NCBI GenBank assembly: GCA_028822645.1
Contig: JAPKDG010000006.1
Location: 1 to 64,000, forward strand
Direction: 5' to 3'
DNA: 64,000 nucleotides
Origin: Longimicrobiales bacterium
Lineage (GTDB): Bacteria > Gemmatimonadota > Gemmatimonadetes > Longimicrobiales > Gaopeijiaceae
Positions 16,284-23,968 of this stretch are shown here, one piece after another. Positions within the stretch are counted from its first letter, which is position 1, and every line of letters begins with the position of its first letter. Below the pieces are notes generated by a model that was given only the letters and a program-made list of their open reading frames with translations, did no database searches and had not been told where the DNA came from. The position numbers and the translations under genes were made by a program.

Positions 16284-17433
16284 TTGCAACGGCTAATGCT
16301 TCTACTAGGGCATCTATGTCTTCCCGGTCATTATAGACGTTAGGGGAAATCCTCAAAGATTTTCCTCTGACTGAGAGGAAAATCTTTCTTCTTTCCAGTT
16401 CTTGTTTTAAAGATTCTAAGCACAAATTATTTGGTAAAGTTAATCCAAGTAGGTGTCCAGACCTGTGGCTCCGTTCTTCCGCTGAAAAGCCGAATTCAGC
16501 GACTTCTCGAACTAGTTTGTCGGTGAGCTGGCTACAATAAGCTTGGATAGCATGAGGGGTCCATTCCTGTAGTAAACTTAGAGCGGCCGTAAGCATAGGT
16601 AATAGAATGAAGTTGGAAGATTCTCCAACATCATAGCGGATGGCTCCAGGATGGTAGAGTTCCTGATAGTCAACTAAACCTGCAAAATTTTGGCTTCCCT
16701 GTCGTCCTATCCAGGTCTCTTCGAGGGGCACGCCTTCGTCAAAGCGAGAATTGAAGTAGGCTACCCCTATCGAGTAGGGTCCTAAAAGCCATTTGTAGCC
16801 TGCTACTATAAGGACGTCTGGGCGTATCTCGGCTACGTCAAAAGGTAGGGCGCCTATGGATTGGGTGCCGTCTACTACTAAGGCCGTTCCCAGCTCTCTT
16901 GCACGTTGGCTAATGGCTTTCAGGTCAAAAAGGGTACCATCGGTCCAATGGACGTGGGGAACACTTATGATGGCTGTGTCCTTGTCCATACGATCTAAAA
17001 TCCGTTCATTCCAATCACTGGATTTTGGAGATGTAGAACTGGGGGCAACTGTTCTCAGCTCAGCTCCTACATCTGACGCTTTTTTTCTCCATGTGTACAC
17101 ATTTCCTGGGAATTGTTCATGGAGTATGACTATATTTTGTCCCCGTTTGACAGGGAGATTCTGGGCTGCAACTGCAGCTCCGTAAGATGCGGATGGAATG
17201 ATAGCAATGCGGTTGGGTTCAGAGACTCCGATGAGCTTAGCGAAACGCCTCCGTATTTCATGTTGCTCGGAAAAAAAATCACTAGCGCGGATGTCAGTCG
17301 GTTGCCGTTTGCGAAGTATCCCTTGGATTCCGGCTTCTTCCACTTCTGCGGGCAACGGTGACATGTAGGCGCAGTTGAGGTAGTGTATTTCTTCTGATAG
17401 AAGGAATGCATCCCGCTGACATGGCAAAGCCAT
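16270..17433 (-). CDS. Class V PLP-dependent aminotransferase / cysteine desulfurase-like enzyme
   Basis: 387 residues with the class V fold: SASYGAA phosphate-binding region near 85, HVHWTDGTLFDLKAI, the Asp-containing VVDGTQSIGALPFDV and the PLP lysine in VAGYKWLLGPYSIG near 215. Relatives include isopenicillin N epimerase-like enzymes, kynureninase-like enzymes and desulfurases; no cysteine-rich loop supports desulfurase activity. It lies 66 bases downstream of the TAXI binding-protein gene on the same strand, so it may act on the compound imported by that transporter. Substrate unknown. Confidence 0.85.
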   Translation of the reverse strand: MALPCQRDAFLLSEEIHYLNCAYMSPLPAEVEEAGIQGILRKRQPTDIRASDFFSEQHEIRRRFAKLIGVSEPNRIAIIPSASYGAAVAAQNLPVKRGQNIVILHEQFPGNVYTWRKKASDVGAELRTVAPSSTSPKSSDWNERILDRMDKDTAIISVPHVHWTDGTLFDLKAISQRARELGTALVVDGTQSIGALPFDVAEIRPDVLIVAGYKWLLGPYSIGVAYFNSRFDEGVPLEETWIGRQGSQNFAGLVDYQELYHPGAIRYDVGESSNFILLPMLTAALSLLQEWTPHAIQAYCSQLTDKLVREVAEFGFSAEERSHRSGHLLGLTLPNNLCLESLKQELERRKIFLSVRGKSLRISPNVYNDREDIDALVEALAVAIKGR

Positions 17434-17499
17434 TTTAGGTTACCAGGAGTGTTTGTAAAGCTTTGAATAGGGACTTCTGAGTCACTCCAGGCGATAATG

Positions 17500-18462
17500 T
17501 CACCTAATTCCTGACCACCACTGCTCGACACCTGGGTGGACTGGTATTGGTGCATCTTCGAGAAACGCAAGGTCAATCTCTCGTGCCATGATGGATACAT
17601 TTTCCAGTGCTTGTCTGTCATTGGCTATTAGGTTTAGGACATTGATTACAATATTATTTGGTAAAGTTTCAGAAGCTACTATCCAGTTAAGAACAATGGC
17701 TGTTGAGATAGGTTCATCTAAGCCAGGATAAATTCCACCTGGTATTTCCCCTCGTCCAAAATAGGGGTAAAGGTCGATCAGTTGCGTTATTCGACTTGGG
17801 GTAATCGGTAGCAACCGTGCTCCTCCTGTTGCTGTAGCTTCGAGAATGGCCGCAGCGGGGTATCCGACACTAATGATGGCCGCATCAATTGCTCTGTCTC
17901 TTAATGCTGATGCAGATTCGTTAAACGACAAATAGCGAACGTCTACATCTTGATAAGTGAGGCCATGTACCTCCAAGATTCTCTTAGAGATCTGTTCTGT
18001 TCCGCTTCCTGGTGCTCCGACTGATACTCGTAATCCCCTGAAGTCTTCAATGCTTTGAGCTTCGGATCCTTCAGCGACTAAAATATGAGTTGGATTAGGA
18101 TAAAGTGGTGCCACCACTCTAAGGTCAGGGACTGTTCCGTTGAACTCTGGGCTTCCAAAGTATGCGTCATAAACGGTATTCGCAGTTGCAAATGCGAGTT
18201 CCATTTGGCCAGCACGGATCCGGTTGATGTTTTCTACAGCGCCGCCAGTCACCTCTGCGTTAAAAATTTGGTTTTCGTCCGCTTGCGTTAAAAGGCTGGC
18301 GATGACGCCACCAAGAGGGTAATAGATTCCACCAGTACCAGCGGTTCCTAAGCTAAAGAAACTAGGTGCACCGCTGGGATCACCTGAGCAACCTACAATA
18401 AAAATTAGGAGTGCCAGGATGAATCTCCTCGGTCTCTGAAAATGTCTCTTTGTTTCAACCAC
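17500..18462 (-). CDS. TAXI-family TRAP transporter solute-binding lipoprotein
   Basis: 320-residue periplasmic binding protein with a lipoprotein signal (lipobox FIVGC, Cys25). The opening of the mature domain, FFSLGTAGTGGIYYPLGG, is the hallmark of TAXI proteins (immunogenic-protein family), followed by ELAFATANTVYDAY and VSVGAPGSGTE. TAXI proteins serve TRAP transporters that import organic acids or amino acids by an ion gradient. The start is GTG at 18462 with AAGGAGG upstream. The gene lies 57 bases after the permease gene. Ligand unknown. Confidence 0.93.
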   Translation of the reverse strand: MVETKRHFQRPRRFILALLIFIVGCSGDPSGAPSFFSLGTAGTGGIYYPLGGVIASLLTQADENQIFNAEVTGGAVENINRIRAGQMELAFATANTVYDAYFGSPEFNGTVPDLRVVAPLYPNPTHILVAEGSEAQSIEDFRGLRVSVGAPGSGTEQISKRILEVHGLTYQDVDVRYLSFNESASALRDRAIDAAIISVGYPAAAILEATATGGARLLPITPSRITQLIDLYPYFGRGEIPGGIYPGLDEPISTAIVLNWIVASETLPNNIVINVLNLIANDRQALENVSIMAREIDLAFLEDAPIPVHPGVEQWWSGIR

Positions 18463-18519
18463 CGTATAACCTCCTTAGAAGTTTGCTTCAGTCAAAAATA
18501 AGCCGTTGTCTAGAACCTT

Positions 18520-20373
18520 CTATTTTCTCAGAAGTATCAGAGCAAGTAGCAAGATACCAATTATATCTGTTTCCCAGCCAGGAAACATCAAAGTTCCAGA
18601 TGCTACACCAAGTAAAATTCTTTCCCACGCCATAAGGTGCCTGGAAGTGAATCCAATCCCAGCCGCCGCCAGGGCTGTCACTCCAGCGATGCCAGTACAG
18701 AGCGCCTGGGCTATTCCTAACTTACTTCCCTGCAATAGCAGAGGAGAAAAACCCTCACTGGAGGCAAACATAAAGGGAACAATAAATCCTACTGAGGCCA
18801 GTATAACGGCAGTAAATGCAGTTTTCATGGGGGGCGAGTCAGCAATGCCAGCAGCAGCGTATGCGGCTAAAGATACTGGTGGGGTAACGTTAGAGATACA
18901 GCCGAAATAAAAGATGAAGAGGTGAGCTGCCAGCAGGGGAACGCCTAATTCTGTCAAAGCGGGTGCCCCAAGGGCAGCCAAGACAACATAGGCGGCTGTT
19001 GTAGGCAGTCCCATTCCTAGAATGATCGAACCAAGTCCAGTGAGAAAAAGAGCCACGAAAAGATTCCCACCCGAAACAGTGATAATGAGTTCTGACATCC
19101 TTAATCCGATGCCAGTGAGGGAAGCCACACCTACAACGATTCCAGCCGCAGCACATGCCGAGGCTACCTGTACAGCACCCTTCGCTGCAGAATTTAAAGC
19201 TCTAGTAATGTCTCGCCAGCCCAACCAAGTATCCTTCCTCAACCATGTGACTGCCAAGGCAGAGGCTACTCCCCAAAAAGCGGCTCGACTGGGCGAACTT
19301 CCTTGAAGTAGGACGATCACAATAGCTGCAAGGGGAAGAAGAAGGTGGATTCGGGACCAAAGCTTTTCATCTCTGGTTTCTGTGGACGGTTCTAGTCCCA
19401 TCTTGCAGGCCTGAAAGTGAATCGCCATCAATAAAGCAACATAATAAAGGATTGCAGGGATAGCGGCGGCGAGGGCGACTTCGCCGTAGGGTATATTTGT
19501 CCAAGTGGCCAGAATGAACGCACCAGCACCCATTATTGGAGGCATGAGTTGCCCACCTGTACTCGCGGCAGACTCAATTGCAGCGGCGAAATAAGGTTTG
19601 AATCCAGCCCTTCGCATAAGCGGGATGGTGAAGGTTCCAGTTGTTACTACATTGGCGACTGCACTTCCCGAGAGAGAACCCATGAGAGCACTTGCTACTG
19701 CCGCAGTTTTGGCTGGGCCTCCTCGGGTCTTTCCAGCCACCCTGTCGGCCAATCCGATAAGAAGTGCTCCACCTCCTGCCACATCTAGAACAGCGCCAAA
19801 AAGAATAAAGAGATAGACGAATTGAGCGGAAACCCCCAGAGGGATGCCCCAAATGCCTTCAGTAGATAAGTATAAATGTTCTACTAGCCGTTGTACTCCA
19901 TATCCTCGATGAGCAAGTATTCCTGGCAAATACGGGCCTGAAAAAGCAAACGCAAGAGCAAATATGGCCACTGTCACTAAGCCCCACCCAGTAAATCGCC
20001 TTGCCAGTTCCAAGACGAGCAGCACGGTGATGGATCCAGCTATCAAATCCAGGTTTGTCGGCGATCCAGAACGCGAAACAAGAACTTGATACTGCGAAAC
20101 CAAGTAGATACACGAAGTGACGGTCAGACATGCTAGCAATACTGACAGATACTTGGATCCGCGAGAGGTATTCCTTTTTTTAGAATACAGGTCCGCTCCC
20201 ACAAAACCCAGTATAGACATGAAGGCTAAGTGAATAGGTCGTTGGACAAGAGCTGTAAATGGCTCAATGGCGGCGTACATGTGAAATGCTGCTGCTGCTA
20301 CAGCTGTAGCGCTTACAATAGCCTTCCTTGTAATTGTCCAATCCTTGACTAACCCGATGATAACTCCAATCAC
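18520..20373 (-). CDS. TRAP transporter fused permease (4TM/12TM)
   Basis: 617-residue membrane protein combining the small (DctQ-like) and large (DctM-like) TRAP permease subunits in one chain, the normal form for TAXI systems. Recognisable motifs in the DctM part are GSLSGSAVANVVTTGTFTIPLM, GGQLMPPIMGAGAF and GMGLPTTAAYVVLAALGAPAL. Start is GTG at 20373 with GGGAGA upstream. With the binding protein downstream it makes a complete importer, and the class V aminotransferase follows in the same direction. Confidence 0.94.
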   Translation of the reverse strand: MIGVIIGLVKDWTITRKAIVSATAVAAAAFHMYAAIEPFTALVQRPIHLAFMSILGFVGADLYSKKRNTSRGSKYLSVLLACLTVTSCIYLVSQYQVLVSRSGSPTNLDLIAGSITVLLVLELARRFTGWGLVTVAIFALAFAFSGPYLPGILAHRGYGVQRLVEHLYLSTEGIWGIPLGVSAQFVYLFILFGAVLDVAGGGALLIGLADRVAGKTRGGPAKTAAVASALMGSLSGSAVANVVTTGTFTIPLMRRAGFKPYFAAAIESAASTGGQLMPPIMGAGAFILATWTNIPYGEVALAAAIPAILYYVALLMAIHFQACKMGLEPSTETRDEKLWSRIHLLLPLAAIVIVLLQGSSPSRAAFWGVASALAVTWLRKDTWLGWRDITRALNSAAKGAVQVASACAAAGIVVGVASLTGIGLRMSELIITVSGGNLFVALFLTGLGSIILGMGLPTTAAYVVLAALGAPALTELGVPLLAAHLFIFYFGCISNVTPPVSLAAYAAAGIADSPPMKTAFTAVILASVGFIVPFMFASSEGFSPLLLQGSKLGIAQALCTGIAGVTALAAAGIGFTSRHLMAWERILLGVASGTLMFPGWETDIIGILLLALILLRK

Positions 20374-20687
20374 GAACAGTCTCCCATTATCAATCCTCGG
20401 TGTTTACAATTCTATTCTTGCCATACAACAGATCCTTAAATGGCAGCGGAATTTTACCACCATTTTAAGTCCAATATATTTCTGTACAAGTTGCAGTGAG
20501 CACATTTGTGGACCAAGTGTCGACGCCTATTTTACATCTTCTGGACTATTAGGAACATAGTTGACATCAAGATATACCAGATGAGTTTGGTAGTTGATCA
20601 CAGTTCACCTCTTGGCCTGTGTAGCCTATACGGGTTATCATTTGCTGTAAATGAAGACGGTGAACTTGCCACACTAGAGGAAGAATC
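20374..20687. other. Intergenic region between the TRAP operon and an orphan gene
   Basis: 314 bases between divergent genes, so it should hold a promoter for each. It contains an imperfect inverted repeat (CTTAAATGG 20435-20443 / CCATTTTAAG 20060+400, i.e. 20460-20469) and a TTGACA hexamer at 20561-20566 without a convincing -10 partner. AGAGGAAG precedes the ATG at 20688. I see no RNA gene or small protein in it. Confidence 0.45.
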
Positions 20688-21311
20688 ATGAGCCTGCGGA
20701 CAAATCCCGATAGAATCCTTGACAATATCGATAAGCAGAAACTCCGGGAAGAAGAGAATCAAAGTCATCAAAACCGCCAGGCTACAGGCAGGGCACTTAA
20801 TACCGAGCCTCCTGACCTAGATGCTACCACACCAGAACGGACAAGGCGACTTTTTCAGATTGTTCAAGAAGCTTATACTTTGGCAGCTTCAAATACTGAA
20901 TTAGGTAGATTGGCCTCTCATTTTCGAGCAGTTGGCGACATACCAAATCACCATGCTAGCGGGGATGTTTCGGTATCGATACAGTACGTCGACTCTCCCA
21001 GGTTAGACGATATCGGGATGACTCCCTATGAGATCGTGCCCCAAAGGCTCCTGGATGCTAAGAAGGAGACTAAGACGAGTCGCCCAGACGTCAATGCACT
21101 CAAGGTACTTCGACTTGAGATACGTGACAGTGTTTTGCTAGCCTATAAGAAACTCGCTCCAAGGATTAAGGATGCCCTTAGAGATAGAGCAGACATGGGG
21201 CACGTGGCTGTTCAGATCACTATGGATGTGCGGCCTGCAGGAACTTCAGAGGCTAACACTGTTCAACAGGGCGGATTGGATCTCATAGGTTTGGTCCAAG
21301 CTGAGGAGTAG
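20688..21311 (+). CDS. Hypothetical protein, unrecognised family
   Basis: 207-residue soluble protein without signal peptide or membrane segment. The first 55 residues are polar and probably disordered. The rest mixes helix and strand, with motifs ERTRRLFQIVQEAYTLAA, GDVSVSIQYVDSPRLDD and HVAVQITMDVRP; two beta stretches (VSVSIQYV and VAVQITMDV) flank a helical middle. The ATG has a good ribosome-binding site (AGAGGAAG). It is the only + strand gene between about 16.3 and 34.8 kb and converges on the menC-like gene 24 bases later. I do not recognise it. Confidence 0.65.
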   Translation: MSLRTNPDRILDNIDKQKLREEENQSHQNRQATGRALNTEPPDLDATTPERTRRLFQIVQEAYTLAASNTELGRLASHFRAVGDIPNHHASGDVSVSIQYVDSPRLDDIGMTPYEIVPQRLLDAKKETKTSRPDVNALKVLRLEIRDSVLLAYKKLAPRIKDALRDRADMGHVAVQITMDVRPAGTSEANTVQQGGLDLIGLVQAEE

Positions 21312-21335
21312 AGTTCTGGGGGTTCTTTGCGGCCA

Positions 21336-22436
21336 TTAGAACTCAGCGCTACGAACTGTTAGCTTCGCCACCAGATCTTCCAAAACGGTTACGCCGATCC
21401 CGGCATCTGTTGGCACCTGGACATGGCCATCCTTGATCGTGAATTCAGGGGCTACTATGTCTTCAGCCCAGTAACGTTGGCTCTCGGAAATATCTGCAGG
21501 AAGTACAAACCCAGGCAAGCTGGCCACAGCCACATTGTGGGCTCTTCCGACACCAGATTCCAACATTCCTCCACACCACACTGGCATTCCTTTTTTTAGA
21601 CAGTACTCATGAATGGCCTTAGAAGACGCAATTCCACCAACTCTTCCGGGTTTGATGTTAATTATTTTGCAGGAGCCCAGTTCGGCTGCTAGTTTCACAT
21701 CGTTAACGGACCTGATCGATTCGTCTAAGCAAATGGGTGTTTCGATCTCTTGCTGAAGGCGAGCATGGTCTAAGTAGTCATCATGGGCTAATGGTTGCTC
21801 GATCATCATCAATCCGAGTTTATCTAGTTCCTTTAAGACTTCCATATCGTGCAGAGAGTAGGCAGAATTAGCGTCGACCATGATCCTTGTATCAGGGTAT
21901 AGTTCCCGAATCTTTGCAACCATATGGATATCACGGCCTGGTTTGATTTTCAATTTGATCCGCGAGTAACCTTTTTCAATAAATGCACCTACTTTTGTGG
22001 CCAATTCCAGGTCGTTCGGCTGTAATCCTACGCTTACGCCGACCTCCACCTCTTGCTTGGTACCACCGACCATAGAACCTAAAGACTGTTTTTGTGTTTT
22101 GGCTTCAAGGTCCATTAAGGCCATTTCTAAGGCAGCCTTAGCCATGGGATGGCCTCTGATCCAGTCAGTATCGCTAACGCCCTCTTCAGTCGAAGCTAGG
22201 TCCTTCCCTATCATTTGTGGCAACATGAGTTTGGTCAGGAGAAACCAAGCAGTCTCACATGTTTCGTAGGAGTAGCTCGGGTCTTCTCCTGCCACACATT
22301 CGCTCCATCCTGTCAGGCCCTCAGAAAACACAGTCAACAGGATAACACGTCGGTCATGCACGACACCGCTTGAAATCTCAAACGGCTCTTTCAACTGCAT
22401 TCGGATTTCTCTCAAAAGGATACGGTCAATTTTCAA
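21336..22436 (-). CDS. menC: o-Succinylbenzoate synthase / N-succinylamino acid racemase
   Basis: 366-residue enolase-superfamily enzyme of the OSBS/NSAR group. The acid-base lysines are in the KxK motif (RIKLKIKPG, near 160) and in KIINIKPGRVGG near 255. Metal ligands are the Asp of MVDANSAY, the Glu of MIEQPL and the Asp of CLDESI. OSBS makes o-succinylbenzoate for menaquinone; many close homologues instead racemise N-succinylamino acids. The upstream gene for a GNAT-family acyltransferase and the M20 peptidase nearby favour the racemase reading, and no other men gene is in the window, but both activities can coexist. It is the last gene of the marR-GNAT-menC set, 52 bases after the GNAT gene. 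Confidence 0.87.
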   Translation of the reverse strand: MKIDRILLREIRMQLKEPFEISSGVVHDRRVILLTVFSEGLTGWSECVAGEDPSYSYETCETAWFLLTKLMLPQMIGKDLASTEEGVSDTDWIRGHPMAKAALEMALMDLEAKTQKQSLGSMVGGTKQEVEVGVSVGLQPNDLELATKVGAFIEKGYSRIKLKIKPGRDIHMVAKIRELYPDTRIMVDANSAYSLHDMEVLKELDKLGLMMIEQPLAHDDYLDHARLQQEIETPICLDESIRSVNDVKLAAELGSCKIINIKPGRVGGIASSKAIHEYCLKKGMPVWCGGMLESGVGRAHNVAVASLPGFVLPADISESQRYWAEDIVAPEFTIKDGHVQVPTDAGIGVTVLEDLVAKLTVRSAEF

Positions 22437-22488
22437 AATATTTCTCCGTGAATAGTGATCAATATTTATTTAAAGGTTGTCTCGTTTT

Positions 22489-23331
22489 TTATCCTAAACG
22501 CTTGGCTTCTAGTAGTAGGTATGCAGAATAATCTTCTCTTCGCAAGAGGTCCGTCACCTCATAACCCTCTGTGATATAGGTGGTCAGGGCATCTCGGACC
22601 GCGACTCTCCATTCTACGGCCAATTCTAGGGATGCTTTTTTTAGGGACTGAATAGATAGTGGTATTGGTATTGAGACAGCTGGGACCGCCAAATTCAAAT
22701 TTGGCTGCATGGGCCGGACTAGCCCATGTTTCTTCTCGACTTCAAAGACTGAGAGATGCCGAACTTTTTGAGCAGCTTCTGAATTAGGAGCTTCGCTTTG
22801 AATTCGTTCTATAGTTCTAGGAGAATCCAGAATCCAAGTGGTAACAAGGCGATCTGTGCCGATACCACTGTGCAGTGGAGAATCAGTTTGTCCGTAGATA
22901 TCCCTAACATATTCCTTGGAAGTGGCCCCTAGCTTATTTAAATTCAAGTATGCGTTTTTGGATTCCAAGGGATCAAAGGTCCAGTGCATCTTTCTGATGC
23001 CTTTGGCCAAAAGAGCTTTACGTTGATAGTCTTTGAGCTTTACTCCTAACCCTGAATTTCTCAGCTCTGGCTTGACTGCAAGCATGTCTGACCAGTGAAC
23101 TACTTCACCATTTTGAACTCCTGTCATCCCAAAAATAAAACCGACTAACTGTCCCTTGGTATCGTATGCTCCCGAAGCGATACCTCCCAGCCGCTGGCTT
23201 ACCTTGAGGATCGCTATAGGCACTCGCTCAGTGAAATGCCCTCCCCAGGTATGGGCTTGGAATTCAACGCACTTCTGGAATTCATCAATCGACTCAAACG
23301 GCCTGATTTCTATGCGGTCCATGTCGCTCAT
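22489..23331 (-). CDS. GNAT-family acyltransferase
   Basis: 280 residues with an N-terminal GNAT domain: IRPFESIDEFQKCVEFQAHTWG, a central VGFIFGMTG strand, then ELRNSGLGVKLKDYQR as the acyl-CoA binding motif. It belongs to the larger COG3375-like GNAT proteins often beside NSAR/menC genes. In Geobacillus kaustophilus a GNAT of the same neighbourhood is a succinyl-CoA:D-amino acid N-succinyltransferase, which suggests the activity here by context only. The ATG overlaps the marR stop by 4 bases (ATGA). Confidence 0.82.
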   Translation of the reverse strand: MSDMDRIEIRPFESIDEFQKCVEFQAHTWGGHFTERVPIAILKVSQRLGGIASGAYDTKGQLVGFIFGMTGVQNGEVVHWSDMLAVKPELRNSGLGVKLKDYQRKALLAKGIRKMHWTFDPLESKNAYLNLNKLGATSKEYVRDIYGQTDSPLHSGIGTDRLVTTWILDSPRTIERIQSEAPNSEAAQKVRHLSVFEVEKKHGLVRPMQPNLNLAVPAVSIPIPLSIQSLKKASLELAVEWRVAVRDALTTYITEGYEVTDLLRREDYSAYLLLEAKRLG

Positions 23332-23795
23332 TTACCAGGCTGGTGGGGTTGGTCGCTGGCTCTCAGGTGAAGATATGAGTCTGCGGCTTTTTTTAAGGAG
23401 TCTATTGTATCTTTTCCAAGCACGCCTGTTGCGCTCTTCTCGGCTTCCCTCCAGACTGGCCCAGCTCTTCTCAATACTTTGTCCCCCTGGTCAGTGACGC
23501 CGACCCCCCGTCGCTCGCCCTCTTTTCCTGCTACCGTATGGATCCATCCTCTTTTTCTCAGTACTGAAAGACCCCTACTTACGGTACTTTTTTCCATTTC
23601 GAGCATACGTCCTATTTCAACTGCTCTCAATCCCTCCATGGAAGCGACCAACGCAAGCATCGTCAGTTGACTGGAGCCTATCCCAACGTTCCTTAGCGCA
23701 TCGTCAAACGCCTGCGTAAGAATTCTGTCTAGCATTCTGGTCCTACTGCAAACACAGGTACGGAGTATTTCTCTGGCAAGGCTTATTTGGTTCAT
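23328..23795 (-). CDS. MarR-family transcriptional regulator
   Basis: 155 residues with a winged helix-turn-helix: TMLALVASMEGLRAVEIGRMLEMEKSTVSRGLSVLRKRGWI (about 44-84; recognition helix around KSTVSRGLSVL), then the wing with GERRGVGVTDQG. A CVC pair near residues 14-16 could be redox-sensitive. It is the first gene of the marR-GNAT-menC set and is probably autoregulatory: two nearly identical palindromes lie 86 and 149 bases upstream of its start. Confidence 0.92.
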   Translation of the reverse strand: MNQISLAREILRTCVCSRTRMLDRILTQAFDDALRNVGIGSSQLTMLALVASMEGLRAVEIGRMLEMEKSTVSRGLSVLRKRGWIHTVAGKEGERRGVGVTDQGDKVLRRAGPVWREAEKSATGVLGKDTIDSLKKAADSYLHLRASDQPHQPGK

Positions 23796-23806
23796 ATTAT
23801 AAATGT

Positions 23807-23816
23807 TGCATATGCA
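23807..23816. promoter_or_regulatory. Short palindrome at the marR start
   Basis: TGCATATGCA, a perfect 10-base palindrome 11 bases upstream of the marR start codon and inside an AT-rich stretch. It lies where a repressor would block transcription or translation start. A 10-base palindrome can arise by chance. Confidence 0.25.
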
Positions 23817-23880
23817 TTATAGATTACTAAAAATTGTAATATTCCTGTATGACAAGACAAGGATAGAGTGGAATCATATC

Positions 23881-23896
23881 AGTTGTATCCACAACT
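23881..23896. promoter_or_regulatory. Candidate MarR operator, copy 1
   Basis: AGTTGTATCCACAACT: 6-base arms AGTTGT/ACAACT around four bases. The reverse complement of copy 2 (23944-23959) matches it at 15 of 16 positions. The site is 86 bases upstream of marR, and MarR proteins usually bind palindromes of 15-20 bases. Confidence 0.5.
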
Positions 23897-23943
23897 AGCA
23901 AGTCTATACAATCGGTTTGGGCATTGGGGGAGCGTCTGTATGG

Positions 23944-23959
23944 AGTTGTAGATACAACT
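23944..23959. promoter_or_regulatory. Candidate MarR operator, copy 2
   Basis: AGTTGTAGATACAACT, extended to a 22-base near-perfect palindrome at 23941-23962 (arms TGGAGTTGTA / TACAACTCCA). It is 63 bases, about six helical turns, from copy 1. It also lies 7 bases past the 3' end of the amidase gene (- strand), so part of its function could be termination, although no T-run follows on that strand. Confidence 0.5.
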
Positions 23960-23968
23960 CCAGGGTAT

